Both the position numbers and the translations under genes were made by a program. Of a stretch of 64,000 nucleotides of DNA, positions 44,156-53,614 are shown in pieces. The notes beneath the pieces are model-generated. The model worked only from the letters and a program-made list of their open reading frames with translations. It ran no database searches and was not told the DNA's origin. Numbering within the stretch: the stretch's first letter is position 1; every line of letters starts with the position of its first letter. This DNA is from Aquibium sp. ELW1220 (GTDB taxonomy: Bacteria > Pseudomonadota > Alphaproteobacteria > Rhizobiales > Rhizobiaceae): contig NZ_JAOAOQ010000004.1 of the NCBI RefSeq assembly GCF_030398385.1, positions 1 to 64,000 of the forward strand. Reading direction: 5' to 3'.

Positions 44156-45055
44156 TCAATAGGCCCAGCTGCGCGCCTTGGAAAACAGGAAGTCGCGGAA
44201 GGCCTTGAGCTTCGCCTGGTTTTTCATCGCCTCGGGATAGACGAAGAACGTGTCGAAGGACGGCACCTCCATCTCGGGCAGGATCTGCACCAGCCCGGCG
44301 TCCTTGTCGACCATGTAGTCGGGCAGCATGGCGATACCCGCGCCGGTCTTCACCGCGCGCCGGATCGACATCAGGTCGTTGATCTGGAGCGAAGCCGTCC
44401 GCTTCGTCCCTTCCGGCATGCCGAAGGTCTGCAGCGAGTTCAGGTCCTTGAGGAACTGCGGCACCGGCTCGCCGAAGGTCACCAGCCGGTGGCGGGCGAG
44501 ATCCTCGACCGTGTTGGGCTTGCCGTGGCGATTGAGATAGGTCGGCGCGGCATAGACGTGCAGGTGCACCGTGAACAGCCGCCGCTGGATCAGGTCGGGC
44601 TGCTGCGGCTGGCGCAGCCGGATGGCGCAGTCGGCCTGGCGCATCGTCAGGTCGAGCTCCTCGTTGGCGAGCAGCAGCTGGATCTGCACCTCGGGATAGA
44701 GTTCGAGGAACTCCTGCACGCGCTGGGTCATCCAGCCGGCGCCGAGGCCGACGGTCGTGGTAACCCGGAGAACGCCGGAGGGCTTTTCCGTCGTCTCCAG
44801 CAGGCGGGAGCGGACGGTGTCGAGCTGCATCAGCACGTCGTGCGCGGTGCGGTAGAGGAGCTCGCCCTGCTCGGTCAACACCAGCCCGCGGGCATGGCGG
44901 TGGAACAGCGGCACGCCGATGTCGTGCTCCAGCGCGCTGACCTGGCGCGAGATCGCCGACTGGGACAGGTTCAGCCGTTCGGCGGCATGGGTGAACGAGC
45001 CCGCTTCGGCCGCGGCATGGAAGACCCGCAGCTTGTCCCAGTCGAATGGCATCAT
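44156..45055 (-). CDS. lsrB: LysR-type regulator LsrB/VtlR
   Basis: 299 residues from ATG 45055 (MMPFDWDKLRVFHAAAEAGS). The winged helix is SFTHAAERLNLSQSAISRQVSALEHDIG, split across about 20-47; the effector domain follows from about 95. The N-terminus matches LsrB (rhizobial symbiosis and redox regulator) and Brucella VtlR. Context agrees: trxB upstream, an AbcR-type sRNA downstream. LsrB orthologues sense oxidation through cysteine; one Cys is visible in QADCAIRLRQ. The gene starts 26 bases after the trxB stop, so the two are cotranscribed. Confidence 0.88.
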   Translation of the reverse strand: MMPFDWDKLRVFHAAAEAGSFTHAAERLNLSQSAISRQVSALEHDIGVPLFHRHARGLVLTEQGELLYRTAHDVLMQLDTVRSRLLETTEKPSGVLRVTTTVGLGAGWMTQRVQEFLELYPEVQIQLLLANEELDLTMRQADCAIRLRQPQQPDLIQRRLFTVHLHVYAAPTYLNRHGKPNTVEDLARHRLVTFGEPVPQFLKDLNSLQTFGMPEGTKRTASLQINDLMSIRRAVKTGAGIAMLPDYMVDKDAGLVQILPEMEVPSFDTFFVYPEAMKNQAKLKAFRDFLFSKARSWAY

Positions 45056-45081
45056 GGTCCCCTTCCCCGTCGCAGGACGGC

Positions 45082-46056
45082 CTATTCGGCCGCTTCGCGG
45101 TGCGTCTCGATCTCCGCCAGATATCTTTCCGCCTCGAGGGCGGCCATGCATCCCATCCCGGCCGCGGTAACCGCCTGCCGATAGATGTCGTCGGTCACGT
45201 CGCCGGCGGCGAAGACCCCCGGCACGTCGGTGCGGGTGGAGTCCGGCGCCGTCCAGAGATACCCGTTCGGCTTCTGCTTGAGCTTGCCGGCGAAGAGTTC
45301 CACCGCCGGCGAATGCCCGATGGCGACGAACACGCCGTCGATCGGCAGATCCGAGACGACGCCGCTCTTGCGGTTGCGCAGACGGATCCCGTTGACCGAC
45401 GGCGGCATCGGCGCCTTGCCGGGGTCGCCGACGATCTCGTCGACCTCGGTGTCCCACAGGATCGTGACGTTGTCCTTGTTGAACAGCCGGTCCTGCAGGA
45501 TGCGCTCGGCGCGGAACTCGTCGCGGCGGTGGATGACCGTCACGGACTTCGCCAGGTTCGACAGGTAGAGCGCTTCCTCGACGGCCGAATTGCCGCCGCC
45601 GATCACCACGACGTCCTTGCCGCGATAGAAGAAGCCGTCGCAGGTGGCGCAGGCCGAGACGCCGAAGCCCTTGAACGTCTCTTCGCTGGAAATCCCCAGC
45701 CACTTGGCCTGCGCCCCGGTGGCGATGATCAGTGCGTCGCAGGTGTATTCGGTGCCCGAATCGCCCTTGAGCCGGAACGGACGGCGCCCGATGTCGGCCT
45801 CGACGATGATGTCGCTCACCATGTCGGTGCCGACATGCTCGGCCTGCTTCATCATCTGCTCCATGAGCCACGGCCCCTGGATCGGATCGGCAAAGCCGGG
45901 ATAGTTCTCGACGTCGGTCGTGATCATCAGCTGACCGCCCTGCTGCATGCCGGCGATCAGCATCGGCTTCAGCATGGCGCGCGCGGCGTAGATCGCCGCC
46001 GTGTATCCGGCGGGGCCGGAACCGATGATGATAACAGGCGCGTGCTTCGTTGCCAT
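45082..46056 (-). CDS. trxB: Thioredoxin-disulfide reductase
   Basis: 324 residues from ATG 46056, with GGAAGGATCG upstream. FAD motif VIIIGSGPAGYTAAIYAARA, redox-active CATC (C136, C139) in SACATCDGFFYRG, and NADPH motif VVVIGGGNSAVEEALYL. It reduces thioredoxin with NADPH in the cytoplasm. Placement before lsrB is conserved in rhizobia and fits a redox-control locus. Divergent from the Lrp-type gene across 283 bases. Confidence 0.96.
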   Translation of the reverse strand: MATKHAPVIIIGSGPAGYTAAIYAARAMLKPMLIAGMQQGGQLMITTDVENYPGFADPIQGPWLMEQMMKQAEHVGTDMVSDIIVEADIGRRPFRLKGDSGTEYTCDALIIATGAQAKWLGISSEETFKGFGVSACATCDGFFYRGKDVVVIGGGNSAVEEALYLSNLAKSVTVIHRRDEFRAERILQDRLFNKDNVTILWDTEVDEIVGDPGKAPMPPSVNGIRLRNRKSGVVSDLPIDGVFVAIGHSPAVELFAGKLKQKPNGYLWTAPDSTRTDVPGVFAAGDVTDDIYRQAVTAAGMGCMAALEAERYLAEIETHREAAE

Positions 46057-46339
46057 GACGCGATCCTTCCTGCGCAAATGCCAAACGAACCCGTTCCCAC
46101 CATGTGCGGGAGCGAGCTCGATCCTTCCGATGATCTAAGGTTTGCATGCCCTGCTGCGCAAGGGCGCAAGATCGTTTCTCACAGCTGACGGACGGATATT
46201 GGCCGCCGACCGGACGGCGCCGGCCCGGCAGGCCCTGTCGCCGCCGCCGGCGCCGTCGACCCGGCTCGCTTTTGGATTCGGCATATGGCAACCATGGTGA
46301 AAGATTCTTGCGCGGCGAAGCTGCCGGGAAGGACCATGC

Positions 46340-46804
46340 ATGAAGGCCGACCTCGACGCGACGGACTGGAAGATCCTGCGCGAGCTGCAAAGTGACGGGC
46401 GGATGACCAATGTCGAACTGTCGCGGCGGGTCGGCATCTCGGCGCCCCCCTGCCTGAGGCGCGTCAGGCGGCTGGAGGAGAGCGGCGTCATCCGCGGCTA
46501 TCGCGCGCTGCTCAACGCCCCGGTACTCGGCTACGACGTCGTCGCCTTCTGTCTCGTCGGCCTGCACCGGCAGGCCGAAGGCGACATCCGCGCCTTCGGC
46601 GAGCTCGCGCAGGGCTGGTCGATGGTGCGGCAGGCCTGGATGATGTCGGGCGAGACCGACTTCATCCTGCATTGCGTGGCGAAGGACCTGTCGAGCTTCC
46701 AGGAATTCGTGCTGTCGGGACTCACCGCCGCGCCGAACGTCGACACGGTGCGCACGGCGCTGACCATCCGCCAGGTGAAGGACGACGGCCTCGTCGCGAT
46801 CTGA
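46340..46804 (+). CDS. Lrp/AsnC-family transcriptional regulator
   Basis: 154 residues. Helix-turn-helix DWKILRELQSDGRMTNVELS-RRVGISAPPCLRRV (about 9-45) and a C-terminal RAM ligand-binding domain (GEFDFILHC-like GETDFILHCVAKDLSSFQEF). Lrp-type regulators bind amino acids and form octamers. It is transcribed divergently from trxB. A gene of this family is also found between the LPS-core genes and trxB in Sinorhizobium, so position supports orthology. Confidence 0.92.
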   Translation: MKADLDATDWKILRELQSDGRMTNVELSRRVGISAPPCLRRVRRLEESGVIRGYRALLNAPVLGYDVVAFCLVGLHRQAEGDIRAFGELAQGWSMVRQAWMMSGETDFILHCVAKDLSSFQEFVLSGLTAAPNVDTVRTALTIRQVKDDGLVAI

Positions 46805-47119
46805 CGGCCGGTTGCCGTCCCTTGCTCCGCCGTCGGGCGCATCGCAACATCAAAAGTGACGTTGGGCAACCCCTGCGGGTAGTTGCAAATCCTTTCGATC
46901 CCGCTACGAATCGCGGCTGGACGGGTGTCGTGAGCGGGGGGAGGCTTCGCTTGCGGAGCATGCGTCCTGCAACCAGTGCGCGTTGCGGAGCAGCGCGCGC
47001 GACGAGACGAGACCGGAGTACAATGGCTTTCGTTATAATCCTCGCCCGTCCATCTGGCGCCATCCCGCGCCCGCACGACACGTCCCGTTCACCCTGCCGG
47101 TCATGATCGGACCCCGAAC
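46805..47119. other. Intergenic region between the Lrp-type and GT2 genes
   Basis: About 315 bases with no credible gene. A GCGTTGCGGAGC-type direct repetition and the AT-rich word CGTTATAATCC near 47031 may belong to the promoter of the glycosyltransferase gene. No operator or RNA structure was recognised. Confidence 0.45.
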
Positions 47120-47995
47120 GTGAGCCGATACGAAGCACCGCCCATGGCGCCGCCGGGGGCAGAACCGCCGCCGCCGGACGGTTTGGCAGACGGGATCGGG
47201 CCGGCGCTCGAGCGCATCTCGGCATTCATCATCTGCAAGAACGAAAGAAGCATGATCGGCGCGTGTCTCGACAGCCTCGCAGGTGTGGGCGAGATCGTGA
47301 TCGTCGACTCCGGTTCGAACGACGGCACGCTCGACCTGATCGCGCAGTATCAGTCCTTCGGCTGGCCGATCCGCCTCCTCCATCGCGACTGGACCGGCTT
47401 TGCGGCGCAGAAGCAGTATGCCCTCGACCAGTGCACCCTCGACTGGTGTCTCAACATGGACTGCGACGAGCGACTGACGGCCGACCTGCGGCAGGCGATT
47501 TCCCACCTGCCGCTCGGGCGGCCGGGGCAGGTCGCCTATTCCCTCGCCCGCCTCGACTGGCTGCCGGGCTACGGCTATGCGCCGCGTCTCGTCCACACCC
47601 ATCGCCACACGCGCCTGTTCCGCAAGGACCGCGCCAGCTACGGCCTTACGGCGCTGCTGCACGAAGGGCTGAAGCTCGACGGAGAGGTGGTACCGATCTC
47701 CGTCGGGCGCCTGCTTCACTTCCGCAACCTCTCGGTGGGAAACGAAATGGACAAGGCGAACAGCTATGCGACGCTGAAGGCCCGGCAGAAATTCGCGGCC
47801 GGGGAGCGCACCGGGCCCGGGCGGATCGTGCTGCGGCCGCTCTGGCGCTTCGCGAAAAGCTACGTTCTGCAGCGCTACTTCCTCTGCGGCGTGCCGGGCT
47901 TCATCTATGCGGGGCTGCTCGGCAGCTACGTCTTCCTGACCGAAGCCAAGCTCTACCGCCTGCAGTCCGGCGCCGAACTCCCCGAAGAGACGTGA
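47120..47995 (+). CDS. Glycosyltransferase family 2, WaaE/KdtX-like (LPS core)
   Basis: 291 residues with a GTG start at 47120. GT-A fold: ISAFIICKNERSMIGACLDS, EIVIVDSGSNDGTLD and the metal-binding LNMDCDERLT. The substrate half contains RLVHTHRHTRLFRKDRASYG and FAKSYVLQRYFLCGVPGFIY. It resembles WaaE/KdtX-type transferases that add a glucose to the LPS inner core. The Pro-rich first 25 residues are not conserved and may not be translated. It converges with the double glycosyltransferase gene 22 bases away. Confidence 0.88.
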   Translation: MSRYEAPPMAPPGAEPPPPDGLADGIGPALERISAFIICKNERSMIGACLDSLAGVGEIVIVDSGSNDGTLDLIAQYQSFGWPIRLLHRDWTGFAAQKQYALDQCTLDWCLNMDCDERLTADLRQAISHLPLGRPGQVAYSLARLDWLPGYGYAPRLVHTHRHTRLFRKDRASYGLTALLHEGLKLDGEVVPISVGRLLHFRNLSVGNEMDKANSYATLKARQKFAAGERTGPGRIVLRPLWRFAKSYVLQRYFLCGVPGFIYAGLLGSYVFLTEAKLYRLQSGAELPEET

Positions 47996-48017
47996 CGGCG
48001 CCGCAGGATCACCGGAT

Positions 48018-50024
48018 TCAGACCCCGAGGCTCTTCACCCTTTCGGCAAAACCACCCGCCATCTCCTCGTAACGTCGCCGCGCAGCAGCGCCGAGCGCAG
48101 CCTTGGCCGGGTCCGACATGGCGATGACCGTCTCGATCGACCGCTCGAGGCCGGCCATGTCGACATGGAAGCAGGTTCCGAGATGGCGCGGCTCCGACGA
48201 GGCAACCGGAACGAGAATGCCGCAGCCCGGCTCCACCAGTTCATTCATCGGCGGGCCGTCGGTCGTTACCACCACGGCACCCACCGACAGCGCCTCGACG
48301 ATGTGGTGGCCCCACCCTTCCGCACGGGACGGACAAAGATGGATGCCGCAGGCGTTCTGCAGCCGGCGCAGCTCGGGATCCGACAGGTAGCCTTGCATCA
48401 GGACGATGTTCGGCGGCAGATCCGCCGGAACGTTCCCGGCCTTCTGCACGAGCACCATTTCCGGCCATTCGGGATGGGTGCGCCATAACGCCACGATGTC
48501 CTCGGTTCCCTTGAGCGTGCTTCCGCCGGCAAGGTGGAAGAAGCGCGACCAGTCCCGCTCCACCGAACCGTCCCGGCGATCCTCGGCGGAGAACCCGATG
48601 TATCGGGTGGGACGCCCGAGGCCCGAGAAGATGTCGGCCGCATGGGCGGTCTTTGCCAGCACGAGGTCGATGCTGCCGAGCCGGTCGATGTGGCGGCGGG
48701 GAAAGCGCTCCTGGTTGGGCACAAGCAGGTTGCGCTCACCTGCGGTGATCCAGCCCGGGTGCACCCGTTCGAGGTGGACGATGGTCCGGGCATGGTGCCG
48801 ACGCATCAGCCAGGACGCGATCCCGCGCGCGCGCGCGGCGGCAAATCCGGTGCGTTCCGGCCCGAAGGCTGCGCGCAGCAGCTTGACGTCCCGCTCAAGG
48901 CCGTAATGGTTGTCGCGCGCGACGACGAGCACCTCCTGTGCCGTCGCGCCGCTCCAGACACGGTCGTAGACGGCACCAACGCCCGCCGCTTCATCCGACA
49001 ACCGGAACGAGGTCCGCACCCGGTCCAGCGCGATCCGGCCATGCGCGAGGGCCTGCGGCACGTCGGCCATGTAGCCTTCGATCGCCGCGCGAAGCGCGTC
49101 GCCGTCGCCTGCCGGCACGACCTCGCCGCTGACGCCGGGCTCGATCATCTCGGCATAGGCTCCGGCATCGCTGGTGACGCAGGCGACGCCGCTGGCCATG
49201 GCCTCGAGCGGGGTCAGGCCGAATCCCTCGTTGCGCGACGGCGCGACGAAGAGCGTCAGGCGCCGGAACCACGCCTTGATGTCGGGAACCTCGCCGAGAA
49301 AGACGATCCGGTCCGACAGGCCGGCCGCGTCGATCCGGCTCTTCAGCACCGAGGCGAAGGCTTCGTTTTCGGCGGTGACCATGCCGGCGATCACCGCGGT
49401 CCAGTCGGGATGGCGCGGCAGGAGCGCGATCATGGCGTCGACGAACAGGTCGGTGCCCTTCTGATGACGCACGCGGCCGAAGCAGCCGACCGCATGGCGG
49501 CCGGGCAGCCCCATCGAGGCGAAGTCATCTCCCGGCGTCGCCGGCGGGCGGAACTCCTGCACGTCGATGCCATGGCGCACCACGGTATGGGGCGTGTCCA
49601 GGAAAGAGCCGGAATGCGCGCTCGTTGCGATGATCCAGTCCATCCGGCGCAGCAGCCAGCGCGTGAAACGCTTGTGGCGCCGCTGCGCGGCGGAAGTGAA
49701 GACGATACGCAGCGGTGCACGCAGCACGTCGCGCAGCACCAGGCCCATCACCATCTCGATGTTGCGCCTGGCATGCCATATCCGGAAGGGCCGGCCCGCC
49801 GGTCGACGCCAGAGGCCGAGCAGCGAGACCAGGCCGATCTTCGGGACTTTGGCCGGCAGCCGACCGCCGATCGTGGCGATCCGCAATGTCCGCGCCTGCT
49901 CCGGTACCAACTGGACGATCGTGCTGGTGACACCCGACAGGCGAAGCTTCAGGTTCGGTGCGATGACGTCGACGTCGTCGATGGGCAGGAGGGGCCTCGT
50001 CGTCGCTGGGTCGCTCGGATCCAC
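48018..50024 (-). CDS. Two-domain glycosyltransferase, LpcC/LpsB-like plus second GT-B domain
   Basis: 668 residues from GTG 50024, preceded by AGGGGGAG; the ATG at 50114 overlaps greA and is rejected. Domain 1 (about 15-355) is LpcC/LpsB-like, a GT4 mannosyltransferase of the rhizobial LPS core. It has DVIAPNLKLRLSGVTSTIVQ, FGRVRHQKGTDLFVDAM and PSRNEGFGLTPLEAMASG. Domain 2 (about 365-668) is a second GT-B transferase with LCPSRAEGWGHHIVEALSVG. Known LpcC proteins are about 350 residues, so this is a fusion or read-through of two transferase genes. It follows greA by 13 bases. Confidence 0.87.
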   Translation of the reverse strand: MDPSDPATTRPLLPIDDVDVIAPNLKLRLSGVTSTIVQLVPEQARTLRIATIGGRLPAKVPKIGLVSLLGLWRRPAGRPFRIWHARRNIEMVMGLVLRDVLRAPLRIVFTSAAQRRHKRFTRWLLRRMDWIIATSAHSGSFLDTPHTVVRHGIDVQEFRPPATPGDDFASMGLPGRHAVGCFGRVRHQKGTDLFVDAMIALLPRHPDWTAVIAGMVTAENEAFASVLKSRIDAAGLSDRIVFLGEVPDIKAWFRRLTLFVAPSRNEGFGLTPLEAMASGVACVTSDAGAYAEMIEPGVSGEVVPAGDGDALRAAIEGYMADVPQALAHGRIALDRVRTSFRLSDEAAGVGAVYDRVWSGATAQEVLVVARDNHYGLERDVKLLRAAFGPERTGFAAARARGIASWLMRRHHARTIVHLERVHPGWITAGERNLLVPNQERFPRRHIDRLGSIDLVLAKTAHAADIFSGLGRPTRYIGFSAEDRRDGSVERDWSRFFHLAGGSTLKGTEDIVALWRTHPEWPEMVLVQKAGNVPADLPPNIVLMQGYLSDPELRRLQNACGIHLCPSRAEGWGHHIVEALSVGAVVVTTDGPPMNELVEPGCGILVPVASSEPRHLGTCFHVDMAGLERSIETVIAMSDPAKAALGAAARRRYEEMAGGFAERVKSLGV

Positions 50025-50037
50025 GGCTCCCCCTGCA

Positions 50038-50511
50038 TCAGCCAAACGAAATATCGATGATCTCGTAGCCGCGGGCGCCGCCCGGCGCATTGACCTCGAT
50101 CGCGTCTCCCACACCCTTTCCGATGAGGGCGCGCGCGATCGGCGAAGAGATCGAGATGCGGCCGCTCTTCACGTCCGCCTCCTGATCTCCGACGATCTGG
50201 TATCGGTTCTTCTCTTCGGTGTCCTCGTCGACGATGACGACCGTCGCGCCGAACTTGACCTTGTCGCCGGACAGCTTGGACACGTCGATGACCTCGGCGC
50301 GCGCGATCAAATCCTCGAGTTCGCCGACGCGCCCCTCGTTGAGGCTCTGCTGCTCCTTGGCGGCATGATACTCGGCGTTCTCCGACAGGTCGCCATGGGC
50401 GCGCGCCTCGGAGATCGCCTCGATGATCCGGGGACGTTCCTCCTGCTGGCGCCAGCGCAGTTCCTCCTTGAGCGACTGGAAACCGCCTGCGGTCATCGGG
50501 ACCTTGTTCAT
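50038..50511 (-). CDS. greA: Transcription elongation factor GreA
   Basis: 157 residues. N-terminal coiled coil with [20 protein letters not shown] and [20 protein letters not shown]. The latter carries the conserved acidic tip Asp-x-x-Glu that rescues backtracked RNA polymerase. The C-terminal FKBP-like domain ends [20 protein letters not shown]. Full length. greA next to LPS-core transferase genes is a familiar rhizobial arrangement. Confidence 0.97.
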   Translation of the reverse strand: MNKVPMTAGGFQSLKEELRWRQQEERPRIIEAISEARAHGDLSENAEYHAAKEQQSLNEGRVGELEDLIARAEVIDVSKLSGDKVKFGATVVIVDEDTEEKNRYQIVGDQEADVKSGRISISSPIARALIGKGVGDAIEVNAPGGARGYEIIDISFG

Positions 50512-50692
50512 CTACGCGACCTTTCCTTCGCCGACGCCTGCCGCGAATGCACTGCAATCTTCGGCATGGCACAAAAAGAAAACGGTCCGCGAGCCTCTGC
50601 CAGCGGAGCCGTGCCATATGAGTCAGCACAATATAGCAGCGAGACTTCGGATTTTCATCTGCAAAATATGCAGCCGGCGCGCTGGACGGACT

Positions 50693-51229
50693 TCATCGCT
50701 GGAAAATCGAGCGGCGTTCACCGGGTTCCGCAGGGGCAGCGGCGGGAACGAAGCCCCGCGCCGCATCGTCGATGAGACGGCCGATGACGCGAAGCGCATG
50801 ATGCGGCCGCGCCAGATCCGCCACCGCGATGCTGGTGCCGCCGGCGATCTCGAACACCAGTGTACCCGAGCCGGTGAGGCGGCCGACCGGACCCTGCCTG
50901 AGCGTCAGACGCCGGATCAGGGCGTAGGGAATCTCCTCGGGCGCATTGCGGGGAAAGCCGGTATGCGCATAGACCGCATGCGGCATGACGTCGATGCGCA
51001 CCGTGAAACGGCGCAGGACCGCGTGCGCGACGAGGAACGGCCCGCCGACGGCCAGCACCAGCAGGCACAGCCGCGCCAGCGCACCCTCCCCCCGGCCGAA
51101 GAACCACAGCGACGCAAAGGCTGCCGCGTAACCGCTGACGATCACCACGGTCGGAAGGAAGACGGCACGTGTCGACGGAAAGAACGGCCCTTCCGCCCCG
51201 ACGTCCGGATTGTCGTTGTCGCCCCGCAT
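50693..51229 (-). CDS. Small membrane protein with bacterial PH-like domain
   Basis: 178 residues. Two hydrophobic segments (about 24-45 and 51-70) are followed by a PH-like domain of the DUF304/YdbS type: RIDVMPHAVYAHTGFPRN, EEIPYALIRRLTLRQGPVGR and GTLVFEIAGGTSIAVADLA. These domains are common in membrane-associated proteins of unknown function. The assignment rests on the pattern of strands and the IPY-x-x-I motif. It lies between the MATE exporter and greA with no obvious operon partner. Confidence 0.72.
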   Translation of the reverse strand: MRGDNDNPDVGAEGPFFPSTRAVFLPTVVIVSGYAAAFASLWFFGRGEGALARLCLLVLAVGGPFLVAHAVLRRFTVRIDVMPHAVYAHTGFPRNAPEEIPYALIRRLTLRQGPVGRLTGSGTLVFEIAGGTSIAVADLARPHHALRVIGRLIDDAARGFVPAAAPAEPGERRSIFQR

Positions 51230-51284
51230 GCGCCTGATTCGCTTCGCCCTGCCGCTGCGCAGGATACTACGGATCGCCCTTGCG

Positions 51285-52715
51285 TCAGGCTTGCGGAATG
51301 GAACCGGCCGCGGCTGTGGTGTCGCGGCCTTCGGCCGTGGCGCGGAAGACGCCCCAGCGGAAGCCGGTGCGCGCCCGCGACCGCGCGAGCAGCACCGCGA
51401 CGACGCCGAGCATCAGCACCTCCGACGCCGGGCCGGCGAGCCAGATGCCGCCTTCGCCCAGAAGCGCCGGCAGCGCGAAGGTGAGCGGTATGGCGAAGGC
51501 ATAGGTGCGGGTGATCGACAGCACCGCAGCCCTGCCGGCGTCGCCGATCGCCTGGAAATAGCCGGCGAGGACGAGGATGGGGCCGGCCAGCACATAGGCC
51601 ATGGTGGCGATGGGCAGGATGCGCGCGATCTCGGCGATCGTGGCGGGATCGTCGACGAAGACGTGGCCGAGGCTGGCGCGCTGCGTGAAGAAGACGGCCT
51701 GCATGGTCGCGCAATAGAGCAGCGCTATCGTCGCGCCGAGCCGCAGGCTCGCATCCGAGCGGTGGTGGAGACCGGCGCCGAAATTGTTGCCGGTGATGGT
51801 CTGCACCGCCATGTTCAGTCCCATCAGCGGCAGGAAGGCGAAGGTGAGGATTCGCGTCATGACGCCGTAGGCGGCGACGGTCTCGGCATAGGTTCCGGTC
51901 GCCCAGAGCTGGAGCATGGCGATGATGGCGGCCGAGGCGCAGGCGATGCCCACGAAGCTCAGGCTTTGCGGCGCACCGAGCGCCAGGAAGCGCGGCCAGT
52001 CGCGGTTCCAGCCGTCGGCACGCAGCGCCGACAGCGGGATCGGCGTGTCGGCCAGCATGCGGAAGACGACGATCGACGCGAGCGCCAGGGCCTGCGCCAT
52101 CACCGTGCCCCAGGCGGAGCCGGCGACGCCGAAATCGAGGACGACGATCAGCAGATAGTTGAAGGCGACGTTGGCGAGCGTCGCCACCAGGCTCGTCGCC
52201 GCCATCAGCCCCATGCGCCCCTCGCAGCGCAGCGTATCGGCATTGAGGCCGAGGAAGAAGGACACCGGCGCGGCAAAGACGAGGATGGCGATGTAGGAAT
52301 GCCCCATGGCGGCGAGCGGCGCCGACCCGTTGGCGACCCAGAGCGTCAGCGGCCCGCCGACGGCGAGGAAGGCGGCAATGACGACCGCGCAGACGACGAG
52401 CGCCAGCGCATGCGCGGCGACATAGGCCCGCCGCGCCGCGGCATGGTCGCCCGCGCCGAGCAGCCGCGCCAGCACGCTGGCGAGCCCGCTCGCCACCACT
52501 GTGGAGAGCGCGACCAGCAGCATGTAGACCGGAAACAGCAAAGTGACGGCGGTGAGCGCATCGGCCCCGACGAAGGTGCCGAGGAAATAAGCGTCGACGA
52601 CCGTGAGCAGACCGTTCATGCCCATGATGAAGACGATGGGCGTTGCGGTGCGCAGGAACAGCCCAGGCAGGGGACGCACGAGGAAGGGGTTCTCCCGACC
52701 GAGGGCGGTGGTCAT
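51285..52715 (-). CDS. MATE-family efflux transporter
   Basis: 476 residues from ATG 52715 (MTTALGRENPFLVRPLPGLF), with GGAGACACC upstream; the longer frame to 52886 is low-complexity. Twelve hydrophobic segments in two matching halves are typical of Na+- or H+-driven MATE exporters: FIMGMNGLLTVVDAYFLGTF in the first and LMGLNMAVQTITGNNFGAGL in the second. Drug or metabolite export across the inner membrane is expected; substrate unknown. Confidence 0.9.
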   Translation of the reverse strand: MTTALGRENPFLVRPLPGLFLRTATPIVFIMGMNGLLTVVDAYFLGTFVGADALTAVTLLFPVYMLLVALSTVVASGLASVLARLLGAGDHAAARRAYVAAHALALVVCAVVIAAFLAVGGPLTLWVANGSAPLAAMGHSYIAILVFAAPVSFFLGLNADTLRCEGRMGLMAATSLVATLANVAFNYLLIVVLDFGVAGSAWGTVMAQALALASIVVFRMLADTPIPLSALRADGWNRDWPRFLALGAPQSLSFVGIACASAAIIAMLQLWATGTYAETVAAYGVMTRILTFAFLPLMGLNMAVQTITGNNFGAGLHHRSDASLRLGATIALLYCATMQAVFFTQRASLGHVFVDDPATIAEIARILPIATMAYVLAGPILVLAGYFQAIGDAGRAAVLSITRTYAFAIPLTFALPALLGEGGIWLAGPASEVLMLGVVAVLLARSRARTGFRWGVFRATAEGRDTTAAAGSIPQA

Positions 52716-52890
52716 GGTGGTGTCTCCGGATCCGATCGGACCGTTCTGGACGGTGCCCGCATTGCCATCGAGATCCGATCGACCTGGGGACGACGAACCG
52801 TGAGAGGCTTCACCGGAGCATGCGCTCGCGGGCGGCCGGTGCCTCGGACCGGAGGCTCGCCTAGGCCTGCCGCGGGCGCTTGTCAAAAGA

Positions 52891-52929
52891 TTCTTCGCCG
52901 CCCGGGCTTCGGACCCGGGCGGCGAAGAA
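52891..52929. terminator. Strong hairpin terminator downstream of the TPR gene
   Basis: TTCTTCGCCGCCCGGG (52891-52906), loop CTTCGGA, CCCGGGCGGCGAAGAA (52914-52929): a perfect 16-pair stem 57 bases after the TPR stop codon. On the minus strand it is followed by TCTTTTGAC, a modest T tract. Confidence 0.75.
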
Positions 52930-52985
52930 ACAGTGTGGCGGGAACGCCGCGGTCAGGGTCCGAGCAGCCGGGCAGGCCGCCGGCT

Positions 52986-53513
52986 TCAGCCGTTCTGCGC
53001 CTCGAAGGCGGCGATGTGCTTCGACAGTTCGGCGAACTCGGCGCTCGACCGCCCTGCCCGCTTTTCGATCTCCAGCAGTTGGTCGCGGGCCGAGGCGAGA
53101 TCGCCCATCTGCAGATGCGCTTCGCCGAGATATTCGCGCGTCAGCACATGGTTGGGGTCGAGCCGCAGCGCCTCCTCGTAATAGCCGAGCGCCACCAGAA
53201 GCTTGCCCTGCTTGCGATAGGAATAGCCGAGCATGTTGAAGACACCCGGCATCTTCGCGTCATAGGCGAGCCGCAGGGTCTCGATCGCTTCGTCGTAGCG
53301 GCCGGCATAGGCGAGCGCCCGGCCGGTCTCGAACAGCGATTGCGGGTCGACCGCGCTCGTCTTGGGTTCGCATTTCTGCTTGGCGTTGTTGTAGACCTGT
53401 CCCTTCGGACAGGTGGGCGTGGTGGTCTCGCCGCCGGCGGCTGCCGCCGGTGCAGACGACAGCGCGAGGCCGACGGCGGCAAGCGCCGCGCCATGCATGA
53501 GGATTTTCATCAT
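52986..53513 (-). CDS. Exported tetratricopeptide-repeat protein
   Basis: 175 residues. Sec signal MMKILMHGAALAAVGLALSS cleaved near AAAAG. Then a two-cysteine segment (TTPTCPKGQVYNNAKQKCEP) and two to three TPR units, such as RALAYAGRYDEAIETLRLAY and YYEEALRLDPNHVLTREYLG. Probably a periplasmic scaffold protein. Many rhizobia have such small TPR proteins without known function. Single-gene unit with its own terminator. Confidence 0.88.
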   Translation of the reverse strand: MMKILMHGAALAAVGLALSSAPAAAAGGETTTPTCPKGQVYNNAKQKCEPKTSAVDPQSLFETGRALAYAGRYDEAIETLRLAYDAKMPGVFNMLGYSYRKQGKLLVALGYYEEALRLDPNHVLTREYLGEAHLQMGDLASARDQLLEIEKRAGRSSAEFAELSKHIAAFEAQNG

Positions 53514-53614
53514 CGTTGGATCCTTCCGTTCGAACCGAGCGCACCGCCGCTCCGCCTGGCGCGAAAACTAGATCAAAGCTGTCGCGAACGCACTCACTTT
53601 GACGTGACGGAACT

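Noticed and set aside
43995-44162. 55-codon plus-strand frame with a strong GGGAGGAGG and a CPCC motif
   Set aside because: The apparent ribosome site is the complement of the sRNA's CCTCCTCCC loop; the hairpins and the minus-strand terminator explain the sequence better.
44156-46672. 838-codon frame suggesting a fusion upstream of the LysR gene
   Set aside because: Only the last 299 codons are LysR; the rest is antisense or out-of-frame to trxB and the Lrp-type gene.
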